This document shows, piece after piece, positions 1 through 8,111 of a stretch of DNA of 47,634 nucleotides. Every line of letters starts with the position of its first letter. Positions within the stretch are counted from its first letter, which is position 1. Both the position numbers and the translations under genes were made by a program. The stretch comes from Rhizobium sp. Root483D2 (lineage in GTDB: Bacteria > Pseudomonadota > Alphaproteobacteria > Rhizobiales > Rhizobiaceae), in contig NZ_LMFB01000010.1 of the NCBI RefSeq assembly GCF_001426685.1, positions 244 through 47,877 on the forward strand, written 5' to 3'. Under the pieces are notes generated by a model, which saw nothing but the letters and a program-made list of their open reading frames with translations, was not told the origin of the DNA and made no database searches.

Positions 1-218
1 TGCGGCCGCTCAGCGGTCTATGGCCACGTCCGGGAAAGTTCGCCTTTCTCAATGATGACTTGGTGGGGGTGTTATAAAGTTCCAGGTGGATGATGGAGCA
101 ATGTGATAGGCTTCTATTCACGCATTTGACTGCTCGAGGTGAAACGCGCGCGTGGTCATCCCTCAGATAGTCCCGCAAACCTGCAGGACCACATGATGCC
201 AAAACGGAGTTCTATAAA
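1..218. other. Window edge and leader region, no assignable gene
   Basis: All three plus-strand frames that run in from the left edge close early (stops at 51-53, 75-77 and 91-93). At most the last few codons of an upstream plus-strand gene are present, and I cannot tell which frame is real. The rest is the leader of the gene at 219. A nine-codon frame opens at 193 and its stop at 220-222 overlaps the TTG start at 219; I have no evidence that it is translated. Confidence 0.4.
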
Positions 219-701
219 TTGAGTGTTGCCTTTGCCAAGGACGACAGTGCTGAGACGGCTGCGGAAACCCATCTGCCGGAGCGGCCGGTTTCGCAGCATC
301 CGAACCGGGTGACGGAGGCCGGATTGAGGGCGCTGGAGGTGCAGCTTCAACAGGCGCGCGCGGCCTGCGATGCTGCAAGCGCGATCGAAGATATCAACGA
401 GCGGCGGCGGCAGATGGCAAATCCGTTGCGCGATGCGCGCTATTTTGCAGCAAGGGTTCACACGGCCGAAGTAGTGCCTGCACCTGTGTCGAATGCCAGT
501 GTCTCCTTTGGCAGTACGGTGACCTTCAGCCGCATTGACGGACGCGTCCAGACGTACCGCATCGTCGGCGAGGACGAGGCGGATCCGAAGGCGGGATCGA
601 TTTCCTATGTTTCGCCGGTCGCCCGGCTCTTGACCGGCAAGGCCGTCGGCGATGTCGCCGGCAGCGGCGATCAGGAGCTTGAGATCATCGCCATCGCATA
701 A
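219..701 (+). CDS. GreA/GreB-family transcription elongation factor-like protein
   Basis: 160 residues. The C-terminal half (from about residue 88, FGSTVTF, to the end, including a DPKAGSISYVSPVARLLTGK segment) matches the GreA/GreB C-terminal domain, which binds RNA polymerase near the secondary channel. The N-terminal half keeps the NRVTEAGLRALE opening of the GreA coiled coil. However, the acidic tip that stimulates transcript cleavage in true GreA (GDLSENAEY) reads NPLRDARYF here, and the second helix appears about 14 residues shorter. The start is TTG at 219, chosen because GGAG at 206-209 sits at good distance and no in-frame ATG lies nearby. It may bind polymerase without GreA cleavage activity, as Gfh1-type factors do; that role is inference. 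It stands alone, with the next gene 125 bp downstream. Confidence 0.75.
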   Translation: MSVAFAKDDSAETAAETHLPERPVSQHPNRVTEAGLRALEVQLQQARAACDAASAIEDINERRRQMANPLRDARYFAARVHTAEVVPAPVSNASVSFGSTVTFSRIDGRVQTYRIVGEDEADPKAGSISYVSPVARLLTGKAVGDVAGSGDQELEIIAIA

Positions 702-826
702 AGAAAATGCCTCTTCGCCGCCCTTGGGTGCCGCGTTTGAAATGGGTTCCGACAGGCTGGAAAAGTCTGATTCGAGTGCTAATTCTCGCCGCAATGGAGA
801 GAGTGAAAGAGCGAAAGGATAATGCA

Positions 827-1300
827 ATGGCAAAGAATACCATCTGCCTATGGTACGAGAAGGATGCTGAAGCCGCTGCCCATTTTTATGCCGAAACATT
901 TCCCGACAGCAGCGTTGGAGCGGTCATCCGTGCACCGGGAGACTATCCGTCGGGTCAGCAGGGAGACGTGCTGGTCGTCGAATTCACCGTTCTCGGCGTT
1001 GCCTGTATCGGCCTCAACGGCGGCTCCGCGTTCAAGCACAACGAAGCCTTCTCGTTTCAGGTCGCAACGGAGGATCAGGAGGAGACGGATCGTTATTGGA
1101 ACGCGATTGTCGGCAATGGTGGCCGCGAGAGCGAATGCGGCTGGTGCAAGGACAAGTGGGATATTTCCTGGCAGATCACGCCGCGCGTGCTGACCGACGC
1201 GATGGCGGCGGGCGGCGATGAGGCAAAGCGTGCCTTTAATGCGATGATGACGATGAAGAAGATCGATGTCGCCGCGATCGAGGCGGCCCGCCGCGGCTGA
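827..1300 (+). CDS. VOC/PhnB-like family protein (3-dmu-9_3-mt type)
   Basis: 157 residues. It resembles the PhnB/3-demethylubiquinone-9 methyltransferase-like branch of the vicinal oxygen chelate fold: an opening ICLWYEKDAEAAAHFYAETF, a central QGDVLVVEFTVLGV strand pair, and the closing WCKDKWDISWQITP typical of this group. Family members are small metal-binding or metal-less proteins of mostly unknown reaction; the methyltransferase name is historical. The start is ATG 827, preceded by AAAGGA seven bases upstream; an earlier in-frame start at 707 lacks a credible binding site. It converges on the SDR gene at 1366. No substrate can be proposed. Confidence 0.8.
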   Translation: MAKNTICLWYEKDAEAAAHFYAETFPDSSVGAVIRAPGDYPSGQQGDVLVVEFTVLGVACIGLNGGSAFKHNEAFSFQVATEDQEETDRYWNAIVGNGGRESECGWCKDKWDISWQITPRVLTDAMAAGGDEAKRAFNAMMTMKKIDVAAIEAARRG

Positions 1301-1365
1301 GGCGCCGCAGGCGCCGTGCCTGTTTTGCCCAGCCGCAGGCGGACAGACGCAGGTCCGGCTGGCTT

Positions 1366-2106
1366 TTACCAGCCGCGCCAGCCTGCGGATGCGACGAGGT
1401 CGTTGCGGATGAAGGCGATATCGTCGGTGGCGCCGGATGTGCCGGCGCCCGGCAGGCGGGCACGGCGCAGCGATCTGAGGGCCGGAACGCGGCGCGGGGT
1501 CTTTGCGGCCAGATCGGGCTCGTACAGGTTTTGCGCATCAAAATCCGCCGGATCGATCGAGATCACGCGGATGCCGCGCTCGGCAAAGTCGCGGGCAAGG
1601 CCGAGTGTCAGCATGTCGATGGCGCTCCGGACGGTGGACTGCATCTCCGCGTCCGGGGTTCTCACGTCCGGCGCGGTGACAGCCTGAGCGCTCATGTTGA
1701 GGATCAGGCCGCCCTTGCCGGCAAACTGGCGTGCTGCTTCCTGGCACATGAGAAAAGTACCGAATACATTGACGGCAAAGGTGCCGTTGGCGGCGGGTTC
1801 GCCTTGGCTGGGCGCGACCCGCACCAGGCTTGCAGTGTTGACGATGATATCCGGCCTGCCAAAGATTTCTTTGGTCACCCGGAAGATGCGCTTCACATCC
1901 TGCGATTTGGAGACATCGCCTTCGACGGCAACAGCCCGGCCGCCGAGCCCGACAATATCGGCGGCAAGGCGGGAGGCGGCATGCGTGTCCGTGGTATCGT
2001 TGACGATGACGGCTGCACCTTCAATTGCAAGGCGGACGGCGATCCGGGCCGCCGGTCCATAGGCAGCACCGGTGACGACGGCGGTTTTTCCGGTCAATCT
2101 GGTCAT
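1366..2106 (-). CDS. SDR-fold protein, probably catalytically degenerate
   Basis: 246 residues from ATG at 2106 (MTRLTGKTAVVTGAAYGPAA). The overall Rossmann pattern of short-chain dehydrogenases is clear: GRAVAVEGDVSK, DIIVNTAS, GGLILNMS and RGIRVISIDPADF, ending with the GATDDIAFI...GW segment. The key positions are unusual. The nucleotide loop is TGAAYGPA rather than TGxxxGxG, NNAG is NTAS, and the region that normally carries YxxxK reads QSTVR, so both the catalytic Tyr and Lys look replaced. An active enzyme is therefore doubtful; a regulatory or NAD(P)-sensing role is possible but is inference. It is divergent from the AraC regulator at 2295, with a shared promoter region of about 190 bp, so control by that regulator is likely. 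Confidence 0.78.
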   Translation of the reverse strand: MTRLTGKTAVVTGAAYGPAARIAVRLAIEGAAVIVNDTTDTHAASRLAADIVGLGGRAVAVEGDVSKSQDVKRIFRVTKEIFGRPDIIVNTASLVRVAPSQGEPAANGTFAVNVFGTFLMCQEAARQFAGKGGLILNMSAQAVTAPDVRTPDAEMQSTVRSAIDMLTLGLARDFAERGIRVISIDPADFDAQNLYEPDLAAKTPRRVPALRSLRRARLPGAGTSGATDDIAFIRNDLVASAGWRGW

Positions 2107-2294
2107 GGCAATTTCCTTGATTCTTCGGATCTGTTCATCCGATGAACAAGCATGCCGCACAGCAAGGCATAAGCGTTACAACGATACTCCGAGATTTCTA
2201 TGCGATCCTGCAAATGTGACTGGAGTGCCATTCCCCGGCCCCGAATTCCGCTGTAGCGTTGGATCAGTTGAAAATCGGAAAGCCGCCCCGGTCC

Positions 2295-3203
2295 ATGGAC
2301 AATCAAACAGAACGTTTCGGTGAAATCGCTGCAATCATTTCGCGCCATACCTCGGGCTCGGGCATGTTTCCGACCGCGATCGAGAACCTGCGGCTCGGGC
2401 GCCAGACTGCGCCGACCAATCCCGTGCATCTCGCGCATCGCCCGGCCTTCGCTCTGATTGCCCAAGGCCAGAAAACCGTCACGCTTGGCCAGGATGTCTA
2501 TCATTACGGGGCTGGCGATTGTGTTGTCGTGTCGTTCGATCTGCCGGTTGTCTCCAGGGTCAGCGTCGCCAGTCCGCAGGCGCCGCATCTGGGGCTGGGC
2601 ATGGTGATCAATCCCGACCGCTTGCGCGAGGTGCTGCAGCGCATTGCCGTTCCCCCGGTCGCGGCAACGGCCGATGGCATGCGCGGCCTTGCCGTGCACC
2701 GGGCCTCGCCCGCCCTGGTGGATGCGACACTGAGATACCTCAGGCTCCTTGATACTCCAAGCGACATTGCAGGGGTGGCGCCTCTCGTCGAGCAGGAAAT
2801 TCTCTATCGTCTCCTGACAGGGCCTTACGGACCACGGTTGATCCAGATCGCAACGGTAGACAGCCCCGGAAACCGCGTCGCCAAGGCGATTGCCTGGCTG
2901 CGCGAACACTATGTCCGGCCGTTGCGGATCGAGGATCTGGCCGAGCATTGCGGCATGAGCGTTTCCTCGCTGCACCATCATTTCAAGTCGGTCGCGGCGA
3001 TGACACCGATGCAGTATCAAAAGCAGCTGCGGCTCTATGAGGCGCGCCGGCTGATGCTGGTGGAAAACATGGATGCCGGAATGGCCGGGCATACGGTCGG
3101 CTACCAGAGCCCGTCGCAATTCGGGCTGGAATATACCCGTTTTTACGGTCAGCCGCCGCTGCGCGATGTCGCGACGCTGCGAACCCAGGTTGCCGCCGAA
3201 TAA
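2295..3203 (+). CDS. AraC-family transcriptional regulator
   Basis: 302 residues from ATG 2295 (an upstream TTG at 2259 is possible). The N-terminal half matches the AraC-type ligand-binding/dimerisation domain (PVHLAHRPAFALIAQGQKTV...YHYGAGDCVVVSFDLPV). The C-terminal 100 residues hold the two helix-turn-helices of the family: the first around RIEDLAEHCGMSVSSLHHHF, the second around GHTVGYQSPSQFGLEYTRFY. It binds DNA as an activator or repressor in response to a small molecule that the sequence does not identify. It lies between a divergent SDR-like gene and a co-directional aldo/keto reductase 144 bp downstream, a layout typical of a local regulator of redox enzymes. Confidence 0.88.
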   Translation: MDNQTERFGEIAAIISRHTSGSGMFPTAIENLRLGRQTAPTNPVHLAHRPAFALIAQGQKTVTLGQDVYHYGAGDCVVVSFDLPVVSRVSVASPQAPHLGLGMVINPDRLREVLQRIAVPPVAATADGMRGLAVHRASPALVDATLRYLRLLDTPSDIAGVAPLVEQEILYRLLTGPYGPRLIQIATVDSPGNRVAKAIAWLREHYVRPLRIEDLAEHCGMSVSSLHHHFKSVAAMTPMQYQKQLRLYEARRLMLVENMDAGMAGHTVGYQSPSQFGLEYTRFYGQPPLRDVATLRTQVAAE

Positions 3204-3347
3204 GAAACCGTTTTGGACGCGGATAGCCGTCCGGAAGACAAGGGTGCAACGCCGGTTGCGCCCTTTCATCAGACCCGCGCTTGAAGCCGGGCATTTTCAC
3301 TCTATCGCATCGCAGAAACCCTCAATCCAAGAATTATGGAGCTCACC

Positions 3348-4394
3348 ATGCGTTACAATCAGCTTGGCAATACCGGCCTGTTCGTATCCGAAATATGCCT
3401 GGGGACGATGACCTTCGGCGCGGCCGGAGGCGGCATGTGGGGCGCGATCGCCGATGTCGACCAGGATGCGGCCGATCGCATCGTCGAGCGGTCCCTGGCG
3501 GCCGGCGTCAATTTCATCGATACGGCCGATGTCTATTCGGCCGGCGATTCGGAGCGTCTATTGGGGCAGTCGCTGATCAATCTCGGCGTCGCCCGCAAGG
3601 ATGTGGTCATCGCCACCAAGGTTTTCGGCCAGATGGGCGAGGGGCCGAACGATCGCGGCGCCTCGCGCGGCCATATCATGGACTCGGTCGAGGAAAGCTT
3701 AGACCGGTTGCAGATGGACCATATCGATCTCTATCAGATCCATGGCACCGATACGGTGACGCCGATCGACGAGACGTTGCGGGCATTGGACGATCTGGTT
3801 TCGGGCGGGCTCGTTCGTTACGTCGGCATGTCCAACTGGCAGGCCTGGCGCATTGCCAAGGCGCTGGGTGTTTCCGAGCGCAAGGGTTTCGCAAGGTTCG
3901 AGACGCTGCAGGCCTACTACTCGATCGCCGGCCGCGATCTGGAGCGCGACATCGTGCCGCTGCTGACGGAAGAGAAGATGGGGCTGATGGTCTGGTCGCC
4001 GCTTGCGGGCGGGCTCCTGTCGGGCAAGTACGGACCGGGCGCGCCCGGAAACGGCGAGGGCCGCCGGGCAAGTTTCGATTTTCCGCCGGTTGACAAGGAC
4101 CGGGCCTGGGCCTGCGTTGCCGCGATGCGCGAGGTTGCGGCGAAACACGGCGCCAGTGTTGCCGAAGTGGCGCTCGCCTTCATTCTGGCCAAACCCTTTG
4201 TCACCAGCGTTATCATCGGCGCCAAGAGGGTGGAGCAATTGGAGGAAAACCTGAAGGCGGTTGAGCTTCAACTCGATGCTGAAGATTTGGCCAAGCTTGA
4301 CGATGTCAGCGCGCTGCCGCCGGAATATCCGGGCTGGATGCTGGAGCGGCAGGGAGCGGCCCGCCGCCCGAAACCGTTCGAACCCAAGGCTTGA
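3348..4394 (+). CDS. Aldo/keto reductase
   Basis: 348 residues. NAD(P)H-dependent reductase of aldehydes and ketones with a TIM barrel. The expected tetrad is visible: Asp and Tyr in FIDTADVYSAGDSE, Lys in VVIATKVF and His in DLYQIHG. The cofactor end is SVIIGAKRVEQLEENLKAVE. The start is ATG 3348, because GGAG lies just upstream at about 3338-3341; ATG 3336 has no comparable site. It follows the AraC regulator on the same strand and is probably one of its targets. The substrate is unknown. The MRYNQLGNTGLFVSEICLG opening is that of general YajO/IolS-like reductases. Confidence 0.9.
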   Translation: MRYNQLGNTGLFVSEICLGTMTFGAAGGGMWGAIADVDQDAADRIVERSLAAGVNFIDTADVYSAGDSERLLGQSLINLGVARKDVVIATKVFGQMGEGPNDRGASRGHIMDSVEESLDRLQMDHIDLYQIHGTDTVTPIDETLRALDDLVSGGLVRYVGMSNWQAWRIAKALGVSERKGFARFETLQAYYSIAGRDLERDIVPLLTEEKMGLMVWSPLAGGLLSGKYGPGAPGNGEGRRASFDFPPVDKDRAWACVAAMREVAAKHGASVAEVALAFILAKPFVTSVIIGAKRVEQLEENLKAVELQLDAEDLAKLDDVSALPPEYPGWMLERQGAARRPKPFEPKA

Positions 4395-4510
4395 TATTGA
4401 CGGGGCGGCAGCGAATGCCGCCCCTACCAATCTACGGGCTTGCATCTGGGGCGTATTCCGTCGAGAAAGAGGGTAAGTGCTTTACAACGCCTCTGATTGA
4501 AAGTTTCGCA

Positions 4511-5662
4511 GTGAACGACAATCCCGCCGCGGCGGTTGAAATTATCGCGCAGATCAGCGCCGTGCCGACCATTCTCGATGTGGTCTGCAAGACGACGGGC
4601 ATGCGTTTTGCCGCAGTGGCGCGGGTGACTGCCGACCGCTGGATCGCCTGCGGCGTCAAGGACAATCTGGCTTTCGGGCTGGAGCCGGGCGGCGAGCTGA
4701 AGATCGAAACGACGATCTGCAACGAAATCCGCGATCACCGGGAGCCGGTGATCATCGACAATGTCGCCGAGGACGCGGCCTATTCCGGTCATCATACGCC
4801 AGCGATCTATGGCCTGCAGAGCTATATCTCTGTGCCGATCACGCTGGGCGACGGTTCGTTCTTCGGAACGCTCTGCGCCATCGATACGGTGCCGCGCAAG
4901 CTGAATACGCCTGAAATCGCCGGCATGTTCAAGCTGTTTGCCAATCTGATAGCCTTCCATCTTGATGCCCATGACCGGATCGACCAGGAGCGGCAGGGCA
5001 GCGAGCTGCGCGAGCAGTTCATCGCCGTACTCGGCCACGACCTGCGCAATCCGCTCGCCTCTCTCGATGCGGGCACCCGCATGCTGCAGCGCACGGTGAC
5101 GGACGATAAAGGAAAGGCCGTGCTTACGCTGATGCAAAGCAGCATTTCGCGCATGTCTGGCCTGATCGACAATGTGCTGGATTTTGACCGTGGCCGGCTC
5201 GGTGGCGGCATTTCCATCGAGCAGGCCGACCGCGTGCCGCTTCGCCCCGTTCTGGAGCAGGTGGTGGCAGAGCTCGCGCTTGCCAATCCGCGCCGCCGGA
5301 TCGAGGCGGACCTGTCGGAAGCGATGGTTCGGTGCGACGAAGGCCGGATTGGCCAGTTGCTGTCGAACCTTCTGGCCAATGCCTTGACCCATGGCGACCC
5401 GGAGGCACCGATAAGGGTGCACTCTGCCGCATCCGGCGGATATTTCGAATTGACTGTGATCAATGCCGGCGAGCCTATCCCCGAGGCTGTCGTCAAGGAC
5501 CTGTTCAAGCCGTTCGTACGCGCCTCGGCCAGGGCCAATCTGCAGGGGCTGGGCCTTGGGCTCTATATCGCCTCGGAAATCGCCAAGGCGCACAAGGGTA
5601 AGCTTCTGGTCACATCGACACCGGAAGAGACCCGTTTCACCTTCCAGATGCCGCAGCAATAA
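4511..5662 (+). CDS. GAF-domain sensor histidine kinase (soluble)
   Basis: About 383 residues from GTG 4511. A GAF sensor domain fills residues 10-155 (AAVARVTADRWIACG ... LQSYISVPITLGDGSFFGTL). A HisKA domain follows with the phospho-acceptor in GHDLRNPLAS, then an HATPase_c domain with N box LLSNLLANALTHGD and G box LQGLGLGLYIASEIAKA. The first G box reads NAGEPIP instead of DxGxGI, a variant seen in this subgroup. No membrane segment is visible, so it is probably cytoplasmic. The start is uncertain: the frame is open upstream to TTG 4391, but GTG 4511 has GAAAG before it and opens directly into the domain. No response regulator is nearby, so its partner must be encoded elsewhere. Confidence 0.85.
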   Translation: MNDNPAAAVEIIAQISAVPTILDVVCKTTGMRFAAVARVTADRWIACGVKDNLAFGLEPGGELKIETTICNEIRDHREPVIIDNVAEDAAYSGHHTPAIYGLQSYISVPITLGDGSFFGTLCAIDTVPRKLNTPEIAGMFKLFANLIAFHLDAHDRIDQERQGSELREQFIAVLGHDLRNPLASLDAGTRMLQRTVTDDKGKAVLTLMQSSISRMSGLIDNVLDFDRGRLGGGISIEQADRVPLRPVLEQVVAELALANPRRRIEADLSEAMVRCDEGRIGQLLSNLLANALTHGDPEAPIRVHSAASGGYFELTVINAGEPIPEAVVKDLFKPFVRASARANLQGLGLGLYIASEIAKAHKGKLLVTSTPEETRFTFQMPQQ

Positions 5663-5694
5663 TCACGATCACGTCGCTTGTTCCCTTGCGCCGA

Positions 5695-6030
5695 TCAGCG
5701 TCCGTATTCGTTTTCGCCCTCAGTACCAGGCCATAGGCAGAGTGCCAGGAACAGGACGGGGCTCAAAACCGGGATGAACAGGCAGATGGCGAGGTGGCCG
5801 GGATAGCCGGTATCGTGCAGGCGCTTGATCGTCATCAACGCGATCGATGCGGTAGAAACAAGCGCGGTGACCACCAGGATCAACGTCCAGAGCGCCAGCG
5901 CAATGTCATCGCCCTGATGCGCCAGCACCCGCGACAGGACAAAGCCGCTTGCTGCGGCACAAAACAGCCAGCCGAGACAATAGGGCAGGCGGCTGACGCG
6001 GCCGGAGGGACTGAAGAACAGCCAGGACAT
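5695..6030 (-). CDS. DUF805 inner-membrane protein
   Basis: 111 residues. It matches the small DUF805 membrane family: the opening MSWLFFSPSGRVSRLPYCLG, hydrophobic segments around residues 14-33, 45-65 and 79-100, and the conserved IKRLHDTGYPG loop. Function is unknown in the family. ATG 6030 is preferred over ATG 6054 because it has GGAAGAG immediately upstream and matches the usual family start. It begins 29 bases after the end of dapD on the same strand and may be read through from it. Confidence 0.85.
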   Translation of the reverse strand: MSWLFFSPSGRVSRLPYCLGWLFCAAASGFVLSRVLAHQGDDIALALWTLILVVTALVSTASIALMTIKRLHDTGYPGHLAICLFIPVLSPVLFLALCLWPGTEGENEYGR

Positions 6031-6059
6031 GCTCTTCCGCCCCTCCCTTTGCATAGTGT

Positions 6060-6917
6060 TTAGTCCCGCAGCAGTTCGTTGATGCCGGTCTTCGAGCGGG
6101 TCTTTTCATCGACGCGCTTGACGATCACGGCGCAATAGAGGTTCGGCGCGGCCACACCGTTCGGCATGATGGCGCCGGAGCCCATCGAGCCGGCCACGAC
6201 AACGGAATAGGGCGGCACTTCGCCATAGGTGACTTCGCCGGTGGCGCGATCGACGATCTTGGTCGATTTGCCGATGAACACGCCCATGCCAAGAACCGAG
6301 CCCTCGCGCACGATGCAGCCTTCGACGACTTCCGAGCGGGCGCCGATGAAGCAATTGTCCTCGATGATCGTCGGCCCCGCCTGCATCGGCTCCAGCACGC
6401 CGCCGATGCCCACGCCGCCGGACAGGTGCACATGCTTGCCGATCTGGGCGCAGGAACCGACCGTCGCCCAGGTATCCACCATGGTGCCTTCGCCGACGTA
6501 GGCGCCGAGATTGACGAAGGACGGCATCAGGATGGCATTGGGAGCGATATAGGCGGAGCGGCGCACGACCGCGTTGGGCACGGCGCGGAAGCCGGCATCG
6601 CGGAACTGGTTTTCACCCCAGCCTTCAAACTTGGAGGGAACCTTGTCCCACCAGGTAGCTTGACCGGATCCGCCCTTGACGACTTCCATGTCGTTCAGCC
6701 GGAACGACAGGAGGACGGCCTTTTTCAGCCATTGATTGACGGTCCAGTTGCCGTCGGCTCCGCGCTCAGCAACGCGCACCTTGCCGCCGTCAAGCAGGTC
6801 GAGGGCGGTGTTGACCGCATCGCGGATCTCGCCATTGGTGTTGATGGTGACGCTGTCGCGGTTGTCGAAAGCGGTGTCGATGGTCTGCGACAGGGAGGCG
6901 AGATCATGGGTCGTCAT
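6060..6917 (-). CDS. dapD: 2,3,4,5-tetrahydropyridine-2,6-dicarboxylate N-succinyltransferase
   Basis: 285 residues, full family length. It transfers succinyl from succinyl-CoA to tetrahydrodipicolinate in the succinylase branch of lysine and meso-diaminopimelate synthesis. The N-terminal helical domain is followed by a left-handed beta-helix of hexapeptide repeats (for example [55 protein letters not shown]). The start ATG 6917 is clear. It is divergent from the LOG-family gene, with about 200 bp between. The epimerase dapF lies far away at 41.5-42.5 kb, and no other lysine gene adjoins it here. Confidence 0.97.
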   Translation of the reverse strand: MTTHDLASLSQTIDTAFDNRDSVTINTNGEIRDAVNTALDLLDGGKVRVAERGADGNWTVNQWLKKAVLLSFRLNDMEVVKGGSGQATWWDKVPSKFEGWGENQFRDAGFRAVPNAVVRRSAYIAPNAILMPSFVNLGAYVGEGTMVDTWATVGSCAQIGKHVHLSGGVGIGGVLEPMQAGPTIIEDNCFIGARSEVVEGCIVREGSVLGMGVFIGKSTKIVDRATGEVTYGEVPPYSVVVAGSMGSGAIMPNGVAAPNLYCAVIVKRVDEKTRSKTGINELLRD

Positions 6918-6956
6918 CGGAATTCCTTAAACTTCGGCGGCTATCGTAACCTGCTC

Positions 6957-6992
6957 TAGAGCATGATCCCGAAAAATTGAAGTGGTTTTCGG
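6957..6992. repeat. Rhizobial-type short palindromic element, truncated
   Basis: The stretch starts AGAGCATGATCCCGAAAA and closes with TTTTCGG. CCGAAAA at 6969-6975 pairs with TTTTCGG at 6986-6992 around a ten-base loop. From memory, this GAGCATGATnCCGAAAA design is a common dispersed intergenic element in Rhizobiales, normally ending in a mirrored GATCATGCTC that is missing here. It lies in the divergent promoter region of dapD and the gene at 7124. Confidence 0.55.
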
Positions 6993-7123
6993 TTGCAGTC
7001 CGCGCTGGATGAAGGTGTATGTGCCGGAATGGGCGCGGGTGATTTGATCCGTAGCGACCGGGACGTTGGAAGGAGCATCCGGCAGCGATGATTTGCTGTC
7101 GGTTTGCGGCAGGAAAGTTTGAC

Positions 7124-8023
7124 ATGGCAAGAATGAAGAAGCGGAATTTGCGGCGCAAGGATGGGGCCTGGGACCCATTGGTCGATAGCCAGCAGACCCG
7201 CGAACGCGCGGCGGGTGTTCCCCAGACCCCGCAATCGATGTCCCCGTCCTACAGGCTCGCCTATACCGACGATGATTTTCTCGCCCGCGAGGAGCTGCGC
7301 CCCGTGCGGCTGCAGCTTGAGCTGTTGAAGCCTGAAATGATCATGGCCGAGCGCGGTATCAACTCGACGGTGGTGATGTTTGGCGGCGCCCGTATTCCCG
7401 AGCCCGGCGGCGACGCCTGGGCGGCAAAGAACGAGACGCAGCGCCAGAACCTGACGGCTGCCTCAATCTATTACGAGGAAGCGCGCAAGTTTGCCCGTCT
7501 CTGCTCGCTGCATTCGGCCCAGTCCGGCTACAAGGAATATGTCGTGACCACCGGCGGCGGGCCGGGGGTGATGGAAGCCGGCAATCGCGGCGCCGACGAT
7601 ATCGGCGCGCCATCGATCGGATTGAACATCGTGCTTCCGCACGAGCAGGCCCCCAATCGCTTCGTGACGCCGGACCTGTCGTTCAACTTCCACTATTTCG
7701 CCATCCGCAAGATGCATTTTCTCGTGCGCGCCAAGGCCGTCACGGTTTTTCCGGGCGGCTTCGGCACGTTCGATGAATTGTTCGAGACCATCACCCTGAT
7801 GCAGACCGGCCGCATGGCGCTGGTGCCTCTGATCCTGTTTGGTGAAAAATTCTGGCGCAGCGTCATCAATTTCGAGGCGTTGGCCGATTTCGGCACCATC
7901 TCGCCCGCTGATCTCGATCTTATCCAGTTCGTCGAAACCGCTGACGAAGCCTGGGAGATCATCTCGAAATTCTACGAGACGGTCGATCCGGCCACGGTTC
8001 CGGTGGCATCCGGGGCCCGGTAG
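7124..8023 (+). CDS. LOG/YgdH-type TIGR00730 Rossmann-fold protein
   Basis: 299 residues. It contains the lysine decarboxylase-like LOG motif PGGFGTFDELFE and the upstream GGGPGVMEAGNRGA signature. In characterised LOG proteins these residues hydrolyse cytokinin nucleotide ribosides or purine nucleotides to base and ribose 5-phosphate. An N-terminal extension of about 90 residues before VVMFGGARIPEPGG makes it longer than plant-type LOG (about 200 residues), which suits the large bacterial branch. The start ATG 7124 has AGGAAAG seven bases upstream. The name 'lysine decarboxylase' should be avoided. A perfect 8-bp hairpin follows at 8047-8074. Confidence 0.85.
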   Translation: MARMKKRNLRRKDGAWDPLVDSQQTRERAAGVPQTPQSMSPSYRLAYTDDDFLAREELRPVRLQLELLKPEMIMAERGINSTVVMFGGARIPEPGGDAWAAKNETQRQNLTAASIYYEEARKFARLCSLHSAQSGYKEYVVTTGGGPGVMEAGNRGADDIGAPSIGLNIVLPHEQAPNRFVTPDLSFNFHYFAIRKMHFLVRAKAVTVFPGGFGTFDELFETITLMQTGRMALVPLILFGEKFWRSVINFEALADFGTISPADLDLIQFVETADEAWEIISKFYETVDPATVPVASGAR

Positions 8024-8046
8024 GGACCGTCATCCTGTCTTCTGCG

Positions 8047-8074
8047 GTCCGCGCGTGAACCAAACGGCGCGGAC
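8047..8074 (+). terminator. Hairpin after the LOG gene, possible weak terminator
   Basis: GTCCGCGC at 8047-8054 pairs perfectly with GCGCGGAC at 8067-8074 around a 12-base loop, 24 bases after the stop codon at 8021-8023. There is no T tract, so intrinsic termination would be inefficient. Confidence 0.35.
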
Positions 8075-8079
8075 TGCGT

Positions 8080-8106
8080 TCTCCCGTCAGTCATCGACAC
8101 GGGAGA
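8080..8106 (+). promoter_or_regulatory. Hairpin sequestering the ribosome binding site of the gene at 8112
   Basis: TCTCCCGT at 8080-8087 is fully complementary to ACGGGAGA at 8099-8106, leaving an 11-base loop. The second arm contains the Shine-Dalgarno GGGAG (8101-8105), six bases before the ATG at 8112. In RNA this stem would hide the whole ribosome binding site. That it regulates translation, for example by temperature or a trans-acting RNA, is inference. Confidence 0.5.
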
Positions 8107-8111
8107 CGATC

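Noticed and set aside
1..77. C-terminal end of a gene in the third frame (stop at 75-77)
   Set aside because: All three frames stay open for some distance, and no family motif lets me choose one.
1302..1318. GGCGCC-GCA-GGCGCC hairpin after the VOC gene as terminator
   Set aside because: The stem is short with a three-base loop and no T tract; such GC-rich repeats are common in this sequence.
4424..5659. 411-codon minus-strand frame opposite the GAF histidine kinase
   Set aside because: The plus-strand protein has clear kinase motifs; the minus-strand translation has none.
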